From: Sphingobacterium sp.
GTDB taxonomy: Bacteria; Bacteroidota; Bacteroidia; Sphingobacteriales; Sphingobacteriaceae
Direction: 5' to 3'
Length of the DNA stretch: 64,000 nt
Assembly: GCA_031286695.1 (NCBI GenBank)
Contig: JAITTY010000010.1
Location: forward strand, 280,482-344,481
Part shown: one piece after another, positions 18,798 to 26,532 of the stretch
Numbering within the stretch: the first letter of the stretch is position 1
How the letters are laid out: each line of letters opens with the position of its first letter
Notes under the pieces: generated by a model
The model's input: only the letters and a program-made list of their open reading frames with translations
What the model was told of the DNA's origin: nothing
The model's database searches: none
Program-made: the position numbers and the translations under genes

Positions 18798-19117
18798 GCG
18801 AATTAGTTTGTTTCTAAAGATAGGATTAATTCATAATATAAGTCAATTTTTATTGTCGATTTTTAAGTGATTTTGATGTTATGTTGCTAAAAAACGAATG
18901 TTTGGGTTTAATTTTAATTAAATCATCTAATTGCTAAAACCATTTTGTAATATTGCTTATAGATTGTGAAGTCAAAATTCTTCAATTTACTTCGGGACCA
19001 AAAAAATGAAGCATAACATGTTCCATAGCAGATCGAAGGGGGAATTGGAGCAGATTTAATTATCGATCCTTTGCCGGATTGATAGACAGCGATTTTATAT
19101 AAAATAGTAATAAGGAA
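18798..19117. other. Divergent intergenic region NlpC/P60 / glycosylasparaginase
   Basis: 320 bases, very AT-rich in the left half. Apart from the candidate leftward promoter at 18815-18846, a weak rightward element (TTG near 19044, ATCCTTTG near 19065) is the only thing seen. No ORF or RNA gene. Confidence 0.5.
18815..18846 (-). promoter_or_regulatory. Candidate promoter for the NlpC/P60-epimerase operon
   Basis: Minus-strand TATCTTTA (18822-18815, one mismatch to TAnnTTTG) with a TTG at 18846-18844, spacer 21. The start codon is 17 bases further on. Confidence 0.35.
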
Positions 19118-20146
19118 ATGAGTTCAAGACGTGATTTTATTAAGAAAGGTTTAATTGCTGCTACTGCAGCGGGGACATTAACGGCATTTGATGCGAAAGG
19201 ATTGTCGATTGGAGCAAAAACGAATGTGAAAAAATACCCCATTGTAATTTCAACCTGGGACTTTGGTATTGCAGCAAATAAAGCCGCTTGGGAAATATTG
19301 TCAAAAGGAGGGAAGGCATTGGATGCTGTTGAACAAGGCGTACGTGTGCCCGAAGCCGATCTGAAAAATATGACCGTTGGTAAAGGAGGCTATCCCGATC
19401 GCGATGGCCATGTGACGCTCGATGCCTGCATTATGGACGCTGATGGTAATTGCGGTGCGGTTGCTGGAATGGAAAAAATTGGACATCCGATTTCAGTGGC
19501 ACGCTTGGTGATGGAAAAAACGCCGCATGTGATGCTGGTAGGCGAAGGCGCATTGCAATTTGCTTTGGAAAATGGTTTTAAGGAAGAAAACCTACTAACT
19601 CCAGAAGGCGAAAAAGCATGGAAAGAGTGGTTGAAGGAGAAAAAATACAAACCCGTAGCCAATATTGAAAATCAGTCCTTTGCGGCGGAACGTTTGCCGG
19701 GAAACCAATATAATCACGATACCATTGGTATGTTGGCACTTGACGCCAATGGAAATATTTCGGGAGCCTGTACAACAAGCGGCATGGCTTTCAAGATGCA
19801 TGGCAGGGTAGGAGATAGTCCTATTATCGGTGCCGGTCTTTATGTCGATAATGAAGTAGGTGGAGCTACGTCTACCGGAGTAGGTGAAGAAGTTATACGG
19901 AATGTAGGTAGTTTTCTGGTAGTTGAATTGATGCGTCAGGGATATTCTCCAGAAGATGCCTGTAAGGAAGCCGTCATGCGTATTGTGAAGAAAAAACCGG
20001 CAATTGCGAAGGAAATCCAAGTTGGCTTCTTAGCAATGAATAAAAAAGGAGAATATGGGGCCTATGCTTTACAACAGGGCTTTTCCTATGCGGTTTGCGA
20101 CAGTAAACAGCAAGATTTATTGATTAAAGGAAAGCATTACTATTAA
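19118..20146 (+). CDS. N4-(beta-N-acetylglucosaminyl)-L-asparaginase (glycosylasparaginase)
   Basis: This Ntn-hydrolase (342 residues) cleaves the GlcNAc-Asn bond of N-linked glycopeptides after self-cleaving before a threonine. The processing site is HDTIG, making Thr202 the nucleophile; the beta-subunit segment GACTTSGM and the downstream GRVGDSPIIGAGLYVDN are family hallmarks, as is the N-terminal GGKALDAVEQGV. The N-terminus SSRRDFIKKGLIAATAAGT is a classic twin-arginine signal, so the enzyme is exported folded to the periplasm. It stands alone on the plus strand, divergent from the NlpC/P60 operon, and may take part in the same scavenging of cell-surface material (inference). Confidence 0.92.
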   Translation: MSSRRDFIKKGLIAATAAGTLTAFDAKGLSIGAKTNVKKYPIVISTWDFGIAANKAAWEILSKGGKALDAVEQGVRVPEADLKNMTVGKGGYPDRDGHVTLDACIMDADGNCGAVAGMEKIGHPISVARLVMEKTPHVMLVGEGALQFALENGFKEENLLTPEGEKAWKEWLKEKKYKPVANIENQSFAAERLPGNQYNHDTIGMLALDANGNISGACTTSGMAFKMHGRVGDSPIIGAGLYVDNEVGGATSTGVGEEVIRNVGSFLVVELMRQGYSPEDACKEAVMRIVKKKPAIAKEIQVGFLAMNKKGEYGAYALQQGFSYAVCDSKQQDLLIKGKHYY

Positions 20147-20256
20147 TATTAAAAATAAGCGTGCGCGGCTTGGGTGTTTCATTCTCAGAGCTAAGTAGAA
20201 CGTGAACCTGGGATTTTTCGTAATGCTAATAAGAGAAGCCATTGCTAATAAATAAT

Positions 20257-20264
20257 TATATTTG
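20257..20264 (+). promoter_or_regulatory. Candidate -7 box for msrA
   Basis: TATATTTG matches TAnnTTTG exactly, 81 bases before the msrA ATG, but no TTG lies at the right distance upstream. Confidence 0.3.
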
Positions 20265-20345
20265 TCTAAACATTATTAGGAACTGCTGATATGGTGCAGC
20301 AGATGTTGGTAAATGTAAAGTTAAAATACGCAAGAATATAAAAAT

Positions 20346-20861
20346 ATGAAAGCAACATTTGGAGGAGGATGTTTTTGGTGTACAGAAGTTATTTTCCAGA
20401 ATACGGAAGGAGTAACATCAGTATTGCCTGGTTATATGGGGGGACATATCGATAAACCGACCTATGAGCAAGTATGTACGGGCACAACAGATCATGTTGA
20501 AGTCGTTGAATTGGAATATGATGATGAATTGGTGAATTACGAAGATTTGTTGAAAATTTTCTTCAAGACACATAATCCCACTACATTGAACCGTCAAGGA
20601 AATGATGTAGGAACGCAATATCGGTCAGTTGTGTTTTATCATAATGAGGAGCAAGAGATTCTGGCGAAGAATTTTATTGACGAATTGGAAAATGAGGAGG
20701 TTTATGAAGATCCTATTGTCACGGCAGTTGAGCCGGCCGCCACATTTTGGTTAGCCGAGGACTATCATCATAATTATTTTAATGATCATCCCGAAAATCC
20801 ATTTTGTTCTGTTGTTATTGCACCGAAGCTTCAAAAATTCTTAAAAGAATTTAAAGCGTAG
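20346..20861 (+). CDS. msrA: Peptide-methionine (S)-S-oxide reductase MsrA
   Basis: MsrA repairs the S-form of oxidised methionine in proteins, using thioredoxin. The 171-residue protein starts almost directly with the catalytic motif GGGCFWC (catalytic Cys9) and continues with the family features GYMGGH, YEQVCTGTTDHVEVVELEYD and the segment DVGTQYRSVVFYHN. No MsrB domain is fused and no signal peptide is present, so it is cytoplasmic. It is monocistronic, closed by a strong bidirectional terminator shared with the convergent topoisomerase gene. Confidence 0.97.
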   Translation: MKATFGGGCFWCTEVIFQNTEGVTSVLPGYMGGHIDKPTYEQVCTGTTDHVEVVELEYDDELVNYEDLLKIFFKTHNPTTLNRQGNDVGTQYRSVVFYHNEEQEILAKNFIDELENEEVYEDPIVTAVEPAATFWLAEDYHHNYFNDHPENPFCSVVIAPKLQKFLKEFKA

Positions 20862-20976
20862 TAAGACCTTCGTTGAAGTTATCATGTGAGGCATGAACCT
20901 CTTTGCTGCTGGAAATAGACAGCGTAAAATGAACGTTCAAGGAGATGATAAAGCGTCTATAAGAATTGAATGTCAG

Positions 20977-21029
20977 AATAAAACGAAAAAAAGGCTCGAA
21001 TAAATTTCGAGCCTTTTTTTCGTTTTATT
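20977..21029. terminator. Bidirectional terminator msrA / topoisomerase A
   Basis: Perfect 24-base arms (20977-21000 and 21006-21029) with a 5-base loop; the core AGGCTCGAA / TTCGAGCCT is flanked by A7 and T7 runs. Confidence 0.92.
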
Positions 21030-21038
21030 AAACGTGAC

Positions 21039-23768
21039 TTAGAACATCTCCATCTGTCCTTTATCATCAATCTGGACGTCATCCGGATTGGTGATCTCCA
21101 GTTTGATGTCGTCGTTCTTCTCCGTGGGCTCAGCTTCTTTCGGGGAGCTTTCCGCAATAGGTTCTGCACTATCAACCTTTGTTTCTGGAGCATCAGTAGT
21201 TTCTGCCAAAGGATTTTCTTTCCCTTTTTGACTTAAATCTTCATCTGTAGTCAATAGGGTAACCGATTTTACGGTATGGAAAGACAGACGGTTTCCTTGT
21301 GCTTTTATTCCTTTTACATCAATAATTTCAGTCAAAGGCTGATCAAGTGTTTCTTCCGTTTGGGATTTGCCTTTTAAGATATCCAATTTGACCAAGGGTT
21401 CAGCGGCATTGCTCATCAAGATCAATTTGGATCCTGCATCTTCATTGATAAAGGAAATACGTTTTCCAATAGGCTGATCGTCAAATTTAAAACGTTTGAC
21501 AAAATAGGTTCCGCTCTTGCCGTCCTGATGCACGACAGTATAGATATGGTCTGGATAGTATTTTTCGATCCGGATCATTTTCTCATCGAAGTGGTTGCTT
21601 AAATCAAAGTTTGATAATTCGTAGCTACCATCCGAAAGGACCACCAATATCTTGTCGTCACCATCAAATTCACCGAGGTATTGGCCGCGTTCATCTGCGT
21701 TTAGACGTTTCATGACCGTATCATACCATATTTTTCTTCCCGCCAGTGTGGAAACACCAGAGCTTTTGAAGCTGATTTTTTTGACCGGATACTTCGATAC
21801 AATATTTCCTTGGGACGCACGGCCCTTGATTGCAATCTCGGCAAAGTCCATGTCAAAATTCAACTTACGCAATTTTGTGTGCGGTTTAAGCTGTATATTA
21901 ACGACTTCTGCTTCACCGTTTGGATTGGCTGTGAAATATAGAATTTTCGATCCTTTTGATCCTTTGGATACATCATATTCCTTATCCCGGGTGACACCTA
22001 CCACAGAGAAACGTTTAATGTAGCTCGTGCCAGTTTCACCTTCTTTATAGATGGCATTATAGATGGTACGTTCATCACCTTTTTTGAAAACAGCGACATG
22101 AATGATACCTTTTCCGACAAAGACTTTATCTTGGATTTTACTGACAACATATTTGCCATCTTCACGGAAGGCAATAATATCGTCGATATCCGAACAGTCA
22201 CAGACAAACTCATCTTTCTTCATGCCCGAACCGATGAATCCCTCTTCGCGATTAACATATAGTTTGGCATTCGCTAAGGCCACCTGTGTAGCTTCTACTT
22301 TGTCGAATATGCGCAATTCAGTTTTACGTTCACGGTCTTTACTATATTTTTCGCGGAGTTTTTCAAACCATGCAATAGCGTATTCCGTTAATTGGCGTAA
22401 ATGGCGTTTAACTTCCTTAATCTCATTCTCGAGCGTTTTCATCATTTCGTCCGCTTTTTTAACGTCGAAACGTGTAATGCTGCTCATTGGCTTGTCGATC
22501 AATTTTTTGTAATCTTCCGGACGTATCTCGCGGTAGAATTGGTCGAAGAAAGGTTCAAACAAGCGATTCAGAACTTGCACCACGACCTCAAAGTCACCTG
22601 CATTTTCATAATCTGGATGCTTGTACATCCCTTCTTGGATAAATATTTTTAATAAACTACTGAAGAATATCTTTTCTTGAAGATCATTTAAGCGAATCTC
22701 CAATTCTCGTTTCAATAAGTTTTTAGTGTTTACGGTATTCTCGATTAGAATATCGTTGACACTCATAAAGTGAGGTTTTTCCTCCTTGATCACACAGGTG
22801 TTGGGCGAGATGGAAACTTCACAGGCTGTAAAGGCATATAAGGCATCAATCGTTACATCGGGAGATATTCCAGGTGCTAAATGCACGATGATTTCAACGT
22901 TTCCTGCCGTATTATCCTCGATTTTTTTGATCTTAATTTTCCCTTTATCGTTGGCTGTAACCACACTTTCAATTAGACCGCCAGTCGTGGTTCCAAATGG
23001 AATTTCTGTAATTGCGAGCGTCTTTTTGTCGCGTTCTTCAATTTTCGCACGTACACGGATTTTGCCGCCACGTTGACCCTCATTATAATTTGAAACGTCG
23101 GCCATACCACCCGTAGGAAAGTCTGGGAAGATATTCGGACGTTCACCGTTTAATACCTGAATTGATCCGTCAATGAGCTCAATGAAATTGTGCGGCATAA
23201 TCTTGGTTGCCAGACCGACAGCGATACCTTCAGCTCCCTGAGCTAATAGTAAAGGAAATTTTACCGGAAGGGTAACAGGTTCGCGATTCCGTCCATCGTA
23301 ACTCAGTTGCCACTCCGTAGTTTCAGGGTTGAAGACAACGTCATTTGCAAATTTGGATAATCTTCCCTCGATGTAACGCGGAGCTGCTGCAGAATCTCCC
23401 GTAATAGGAAAACCCCAGTTACCTTGACAATCGATCAAAAGATCCTTTTGTCCCAGCTGCACCATGGCGTCGCCGATAGAAGCATCACCATGTGGGTGAT
23501 ATTTCATCGTATTACCAATAACATTGGCTGCTTTATTATATCTTCCATCATCCATTTCCTTTAAGGAATGGAGGATACGACGTTGTACGGGTTTTAAGCC
23601 GTCATTGATATGCGGTACGGCTCTGTCCAAGATAACATAGGATGCATAATCCAAAAACCAGTTTTCGTATAGTCCCGATAGAGGTATCGTTTGACTTCCG
23701 CTTTCTGTTTTTCCTGATCCTAATTCCTCTTGATTGTCTTCCGTTGGGAAGTTCGTTTCGTCACTCAT
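21039..23768 (-). CDS. parC: DNA topoisomerase IV (gyrase-type) subunit A
   Basis: The 909-residue protein is the DNA-cleaving subunit of a type IIA topoisomerase. It has DGLKPVQRRILHSL (57-70), HPHGD (91-95) and the active-site Tyr132 in APRYIEGRL. The Pro before Arg-Tyr and the absence of the gyrase QRRGG-box favour topoisomerase IV (ParC) over GyrA. A beta-pinwheel C-terminal domain (about 500-830) and a highly acidic, Pro/Glu-rich tail (ESSPKEAEPTEKND) ending in GQMEMF follow. It decatenates daughter chromosomes together with ParE, which is not adjacent. The tail is probably disordered. Confidence 0.93.
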   Translation of the reverse strand: MSDETNFPTEDNQEELGSGKTESGSQTIPLSGLYENWFLDYASYVILDRAVPHINDGLKPVQRRILHSLKEMDDGRYNKAANVIGNTMKYHPHGDASIGDAMVQLGQKDLLIDCQGNWGFPITGDSAAAPRYIEGRLSKFANDVVFNPETTEWQLSYDGRNREPVTLPVKFPLLLAQGAEGIAVGLATKIMPHNFIELIDGSIQVLNGERPNIFPDFPTGGMADVSNYNEGQRGGKIRVRAKIEERDKKTLAITEIPFGTTTGGLIESVVTANDKGKIKIKKIEDNTAGNVEIIVHLAPGISPDVTIDALYAFTACEVSISPNTCVIKEEKPHFMSVNDILIENTVNTKNLLKRELEIRLNDLQEKIFFSSLLKIFIQEGMYKHPDYENAGDFEVVVQVLNRLFEPFFDQFYREIRPEDYKKLIDKPMSSITRFDVKKADEMMKTLENEIKEVKRHLRQLTEYAIAWFEKLREKYSKDRERKTELRIFDKVEATQVALANAKLYVNREEGFIGSGMKKDEFVCDCSDIDDIIAFREDGKYVVSKIQDKVFVGKGIIHVAVFKKGDERTIYNAIYKEGETGTSYIKRFSVVGVTRDKEYDVSKGSKGSKILYFTANPNGEAEVVNIQLKPHTKLRKLNFDMDFAEIAIKGRASQGNIVSKYPVKKISFKSSGVSTLAGRKIWYDTVMKRLNADERGQYLGEFDGDDKILVVLSDGSYELSNFDLSNHFDEKMIRIEKYYPDHIYTVVHQDGKSGTYFVKRFKFDDQPIGKRISFINEDAGSKLILMSNAAEPLVKLDILKGKSQTEETLDQPLTEIIDVKGIKAQGNRLSFHTVKSVTLLTTDEDLSQKGKENPLAETTDAPETKVDSAEPIAESSPKEAEPTEKNDDIKLEITNPDDVQIDDKGQMEMF

Positions 23769-23912
23769 TTACTCAGCAATAGATTAAATTGTACAATACA
23801 GAAAATGTTCGAAATGTTATTTTATTCGAACGTGTAAAAATACAAAACCATTTTGTTTTATCCCAGTGAAACTATGAAAAGTTAAAAAAATTAGTTTTTA
23901 AAACTAATATAA

Positions 23913-24461
23913 TTAGTTTGTTGATTGATCAATGGCTAGATCATACCAATAACAGGGAATATTCCATAGATCGAAATGAAATTCTTCAGTTACCTGAAAT
24001 CCTACTTTTTCCAAGACATGCCTTGACCCCAGGTTTCCCGTATGTGTGATAGCGTGCACTTCAAGATGGGTAAGCTGTTCGCGATAATATTGCATACAGG
24101 CCAGTGCGGCTTCTGTCGCATAGCCTTTTCCCCAAGATTCCCTTCTGAAACGATAACCAAGGTCTAAAAAACCAATACGTCCGTTCTCCAATTCGTCAAT
24201 ATATTTAAATCCCGTCCAGCCTATCCATTGATTGCTTGATTTCTCAACGACCCCTAGACGGCCTATACCGTATTTTTCATATTGTTGCTGAATATGCGCG
24301 ATGGCTTTTTTCATTTCTTCAATGGATTGAACAGGTTCATTATTCAGAAAGGTATGGACCTCCGGCTGTGAATCCATTGCGAAAAAATAAGCGGCATCAT
24401 CCATCTGTATTGGACGGATAATTAAGCGTTCAGTTTCCAGTATAGGTAAGTGTTTTTCCAT
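23913..24461 (-). CDS. GNAT-family N-acetyltransferase (RimJ/RimL type)
   Basis: The 182-residue protein begins LETERLIIRPIQMDDAAYFF, the usual start of RimJ/RimL-like acetyltransferases, and has the acetyl-CoA loop region RRESWGKGYATEAALACMQYY and the C-terminal HTGNLGSRHVLEKVGF. It transfers an acetyl group to an amine, possibly a protein N-terminus or a small molecule; the substrate is unknown. It lies 27 bases downstream of the ABC ATPase on the same strand and is probably cotranscribed with it. Confidence 0.9.
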   Translation of the reverse strand: MEKHLPILETERLIIRPIQMDDAAYFFAMDSQPEVHTFLNNEPVQSIEEMKKAIAHIQQQYEKYGIGRLGVVEKSSNQWIGWTGFKYIDELENGRIGFLDLGYRFRRESWGKGYATEAALACMQYYREQLTHLEVHAITHTGNLGSRHVLEKVGFQVTEEFHFDLWNIPCYWYDLAIDQSTN

Positions 24462-24488
24462 ATTGTTTATCTCAAGTGTTACGGCATA

Positions 24489-25166
24489 CTAAAGCCACAA
24501 TTTGTCGATATCTTTTTGTAGTATTTTTTCTTTCATTTCCTCCTCAAAATCTCCGAACTGCTCTTTTTTTACAGATTTACTGATTCTGCCAGCTTCGAGT
24601 ACCAAGATTTCATCGCAGGTATCTTTTAGCGTGGAAAAGATATGGGACGAAATCAGGATCGTTTTGCCCATTGCTTTTAGACGAAGAATAATCTCCGTAA
24701 GAATAATGCTGCTTTGTAGATCTATGCCATTAAAAGGTTCGTCAAGGATATAATAATTATTGTCCTGCAGCAGTGTTGCTGTCAGCGCAAGCTTTTTTTT
24801 CATTCCTGTGGAATAAGAGCTTGCATATTCCTTTAGCGGCAGCTCGAAAATATTTCTTTCACTGAGATTTTTGATCTGTTTACCACGCGCATCTGTCAGC
24901 AGATAAATATACTCTTCCCACGTGAGCTTAGAAAGGAAATATGGATCCGAAGTGAGGTAACCTAAATTGTTTTTCAGGGGTTCTAAATTAGATTTTATAC
25001 TTCCCGAGGCAGTTTCTAATCCAGCAATACAACGAAACAGCGTTGTCTTTCCGGCGCCATTTTCACCGACGATACCATATACTTTTCCGCTATCAAAGGT
25101 GTAAGTAATCTCGTGCAGTACTTGATGCTGTCCAAAGGACTTACTGATATTCGTAAGCTCGATCAT
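24489..25166 (-). CDS. ABC transporter ATP-binding protein
   Basis: The 225-residue ATPase has Walker A GENGAGKTT (34-42), a signature region YSTGMKKKLALTATLL (a diverged LSGGQ), Walker B YYILDEPFNGID and a switch His in ISSHIF. The divergent signature and the small size are typical of ABC-2 exporters in Bacteroidota. Its ATG overlaps the stop of the upstream membrane gene by 4 bases, so the two form one transporter. The substrate is unknown. Confidence 0.93.
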   Translation of the reverse strand: MIELTNISKSFGQHQVLHEITYTFDSGKVYGIVGENGAGKTTLFRCIAGLETASGSIKSNLEPLKNNLGYLTSDPYFLSKLTWEEYIYLLTDARGKQIKNLSERNIFELPLKEYASSYSTGMKKKLALTATLLQDNNYYILDEPFNGIDLQSSIILTEIILRLKAMGKTILISSHIFSTLKDTCDEILVLEAGRISKSVKKEQFGDFEEEMKEKILQKDIDKLWL

Positions 25167-26077
25167 AAGTGATTTTTTAGATTGTTGATTGCTTTGATAT
25201 AATAAAAGGGCAAGAGCGCTAGAATCAAGGGGTAAAAGCTAAAACAAAGTGCCAAAGCAAATCCTTCAGGGAAATTGATCTCCCGTGGGTAAGCGACGTA
25301 TTTTAATGTGATTGCAAAAGGAAGTAAAAGTAATATTCCGCCCAATACAATACAGGCATTAAATAAATCCGATGGAAAGATTACAACATACAGAAAAAGA
25401 AGGGGCAGTACCAAGAGTAGGCATTGTAAAATTCCTCTTTTGAACTTTCGCATCAGAAAGACTGTTGGTGTATGCTGGTTATTCCAAAGGTAAAAAATAG
25501 GTTCCGGTAATTGATAATAGAAAACACAGGTGAGCGCAATGCAAACGACACAAAATAAAACAAGATTGGAATTGGCTACATAAAAACCGATTCCGGCCAA
25601 TAGATATAATACAAGCAAAAGCAGGTAGCTCCGTCGGAACCCGATGATAAATTCAAAAGGTTTTTTTGCGAAAGGTGTCGGAATAGATTTTCCGAAAGCC
25701 CTAAATGTCAAAAATGCAAAAACAACGGCCAAAATAGTCAATAACAATATATAGCGCCATTGGCTGTGGAGGGAAAGAATGAAAAGGGACGGCAGCGTTA
25801 ATAGACCATTCTCAACTATTCTGATCTTGTGAAAATTTCGCTTACTGTAGGTGTTTTTGAGAAAGTCATTTCTGTTTTTTTCTGTGAGCAGAAACAGTGC
25901 TTGAAAATTGCCAAGCAGTAGGGCATAACAACCAAAAAGCGGATATTGAAGCAATGCATAATAAGCAAAATAACATAATCCAAACAAGAGGAGAAAGGCG
26001 AGCCAAACAGGCAGTCCTGTAGCGCGAATATGCCGAGATAGTAACGTATATTGAAGCTTTAAATAATTGCTTACCAT
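25163..26077 (-). CDS. ABC-2-type transporter membrane subunit (putative)
   Basis: I place the start at the ATG at 26077 (MVSNYLKLQYTLL); the frame is open three codons further to a TTG that lies inside the -7 promoter box. The ~304-residue protein has roughly eight hydrophobic segments (for example LPVWLAFLLLFGLCYFAYYA, YLLLLVLYLLAGIGFYVA, FALALCFSFYPLILALLPFYY) and no soluble domain. It resembles no named family I can point to, but the 4-base overlap with the ATPase gene makes it the transporter's permease. Exported compound unknown; drug, lantibiotic or lipid export are possibilities only. Confidence 0.75.
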   Translation of the reverse strand: MVSNYLKLQYTLLSRHIRATGLPVWLAFLLLFGLCYFAYYALLQYPLFGCYALLLGNFQALFLLTEKNRNDFLKNTYSKRNFHKIRIVENGLLTLPSLFILSLHSQWRYILLLTILAVVFAFLTFRAFGKSIPTPFAKKPFEFIIGFRRSYLLLLVLYLLAGIGFYVANSNLVLFCVVCIALTCVFYYQLPEPIFYLWNNQHTPTVFLMRKFKRGILQCLLLVLPLLFLYVVIFPSDLFNACIVLGGILLLLPFAITLKYVAYPREINFPEGFALALCFSFYPLILALLPFYYIKAINNLKNHL

Positions 26078-26083
26078 GATAAT

Positions 26084-26114
26084 CAAACTTAGATAAATTA
26101 CCTTTTATATGCAA
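26084..26114 (-). promoter_or_regulatory. Promoter for the ABC permease-ATPase-GNAT operon
   Basis: On the minus strand a -33 TTG (26114-26112), 20-base spacer and -7 TAAGTTTG (26091-26084) match the consensus. The ATG at 26077 is only 6 bases beyond the -7 box, so the message would start at or within a few bases of its start codon (leaderless or nearly so). Confidence 0.55.
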
Positions 26115-26150
26115 TATATAGCTTACTATTTCTAAAAACCTGTTACTTGG

Positions 26151-26166
26151 ATGCCTGTTCAGGCAT
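26151..26166. promoter_or_regulatory. Palindrome, operator-like
   Basis: ATGCCTG-TT-CAGGCAT, perfect 7-base arms around two bases, 37 bases upstream of the -33 element of the ABC operon promoter. Confidence 0.4.
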
Positions 26167-26189
26167 ATCGTTTGTTGATTCTACTCCGG

Positions 26190-26205
26190 TAAGCGTGTAC
26201 GCTTA
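26190..26205. promoter_or_regulatory. Second palindrome, operator-like
   Basis: TAAGCGT-GT-ACGCTTA has the same 7+2+7 layout as the palindrome 39 bases away but a different sequence. Confidence 0.4.
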
Positions 26206-26293
26206 ATATTTTGAAGAGAGGGAGGTCACAAAGAAACGAAGATTTTAGGTGCAACAAAGGGATATTAGAGGGAGCTGAGATTCTCCATTTAAA

Positions 26294-26342
26294 CAGTGCT
26301 TGTTCAGTGCTCGTTCAGTGATTGTTCAGTGCTTGTTCAGTG
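26294..26342. repeat. 11-bp tandem direct repeat
   Basis: Four units of 11 bases in perfect phase (CAGTGCTTGTT, CAGTGCTCGTT, CAGTGATTGTT, CAGTGCTTGTT) plus the first five bases of a fifth. The period is about one DNA helical turn, so identical faces are presented on one side of the helix. Confidence 0.85.
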
Positions 26343-26532
26343 TAGACTGAATTAGCACTGATTGATTACTGTCTAAACATTAAATAAAAATTGATTTTAG
26401 CTACTTCTTGCTAGACCTATGTTTTCGTTTTAATATTTATCTTGATTATCTTAACAATAGGGCTGCTATCAGAAAATCAACTATGAAATCCAAACCCCAA
26501 ATCAAATAGCTATGTTTTAAATCGAACTCAGA

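Larger units (their letters stand above)
26087..26532. other. Site-rich intergenic region upstream of the ABC operon
   Basis: 446 bases without a gene between the MFS stop and the permease start. It holds the permease promoter, two 16-base palindromes (26151-26166, 26190-26205) and an 11-bp tandem repeat (26294-26342). The part from 26350 to 26530 shows nothing recognisable. Confidence 0.7.

Noticed and set aside
21652-22512. Overlapping plus-strand frames of 123 and 136 codons inside the topoisomerase gene
   Set aside because: Antisense shadows; the topoisomerase frame is complete with all motifs.
26294-26342. CRISPR array as explanation of the 11-bp repeats
   Set aside because: Units are contiguous with no spacers and far too short; no cas genes.
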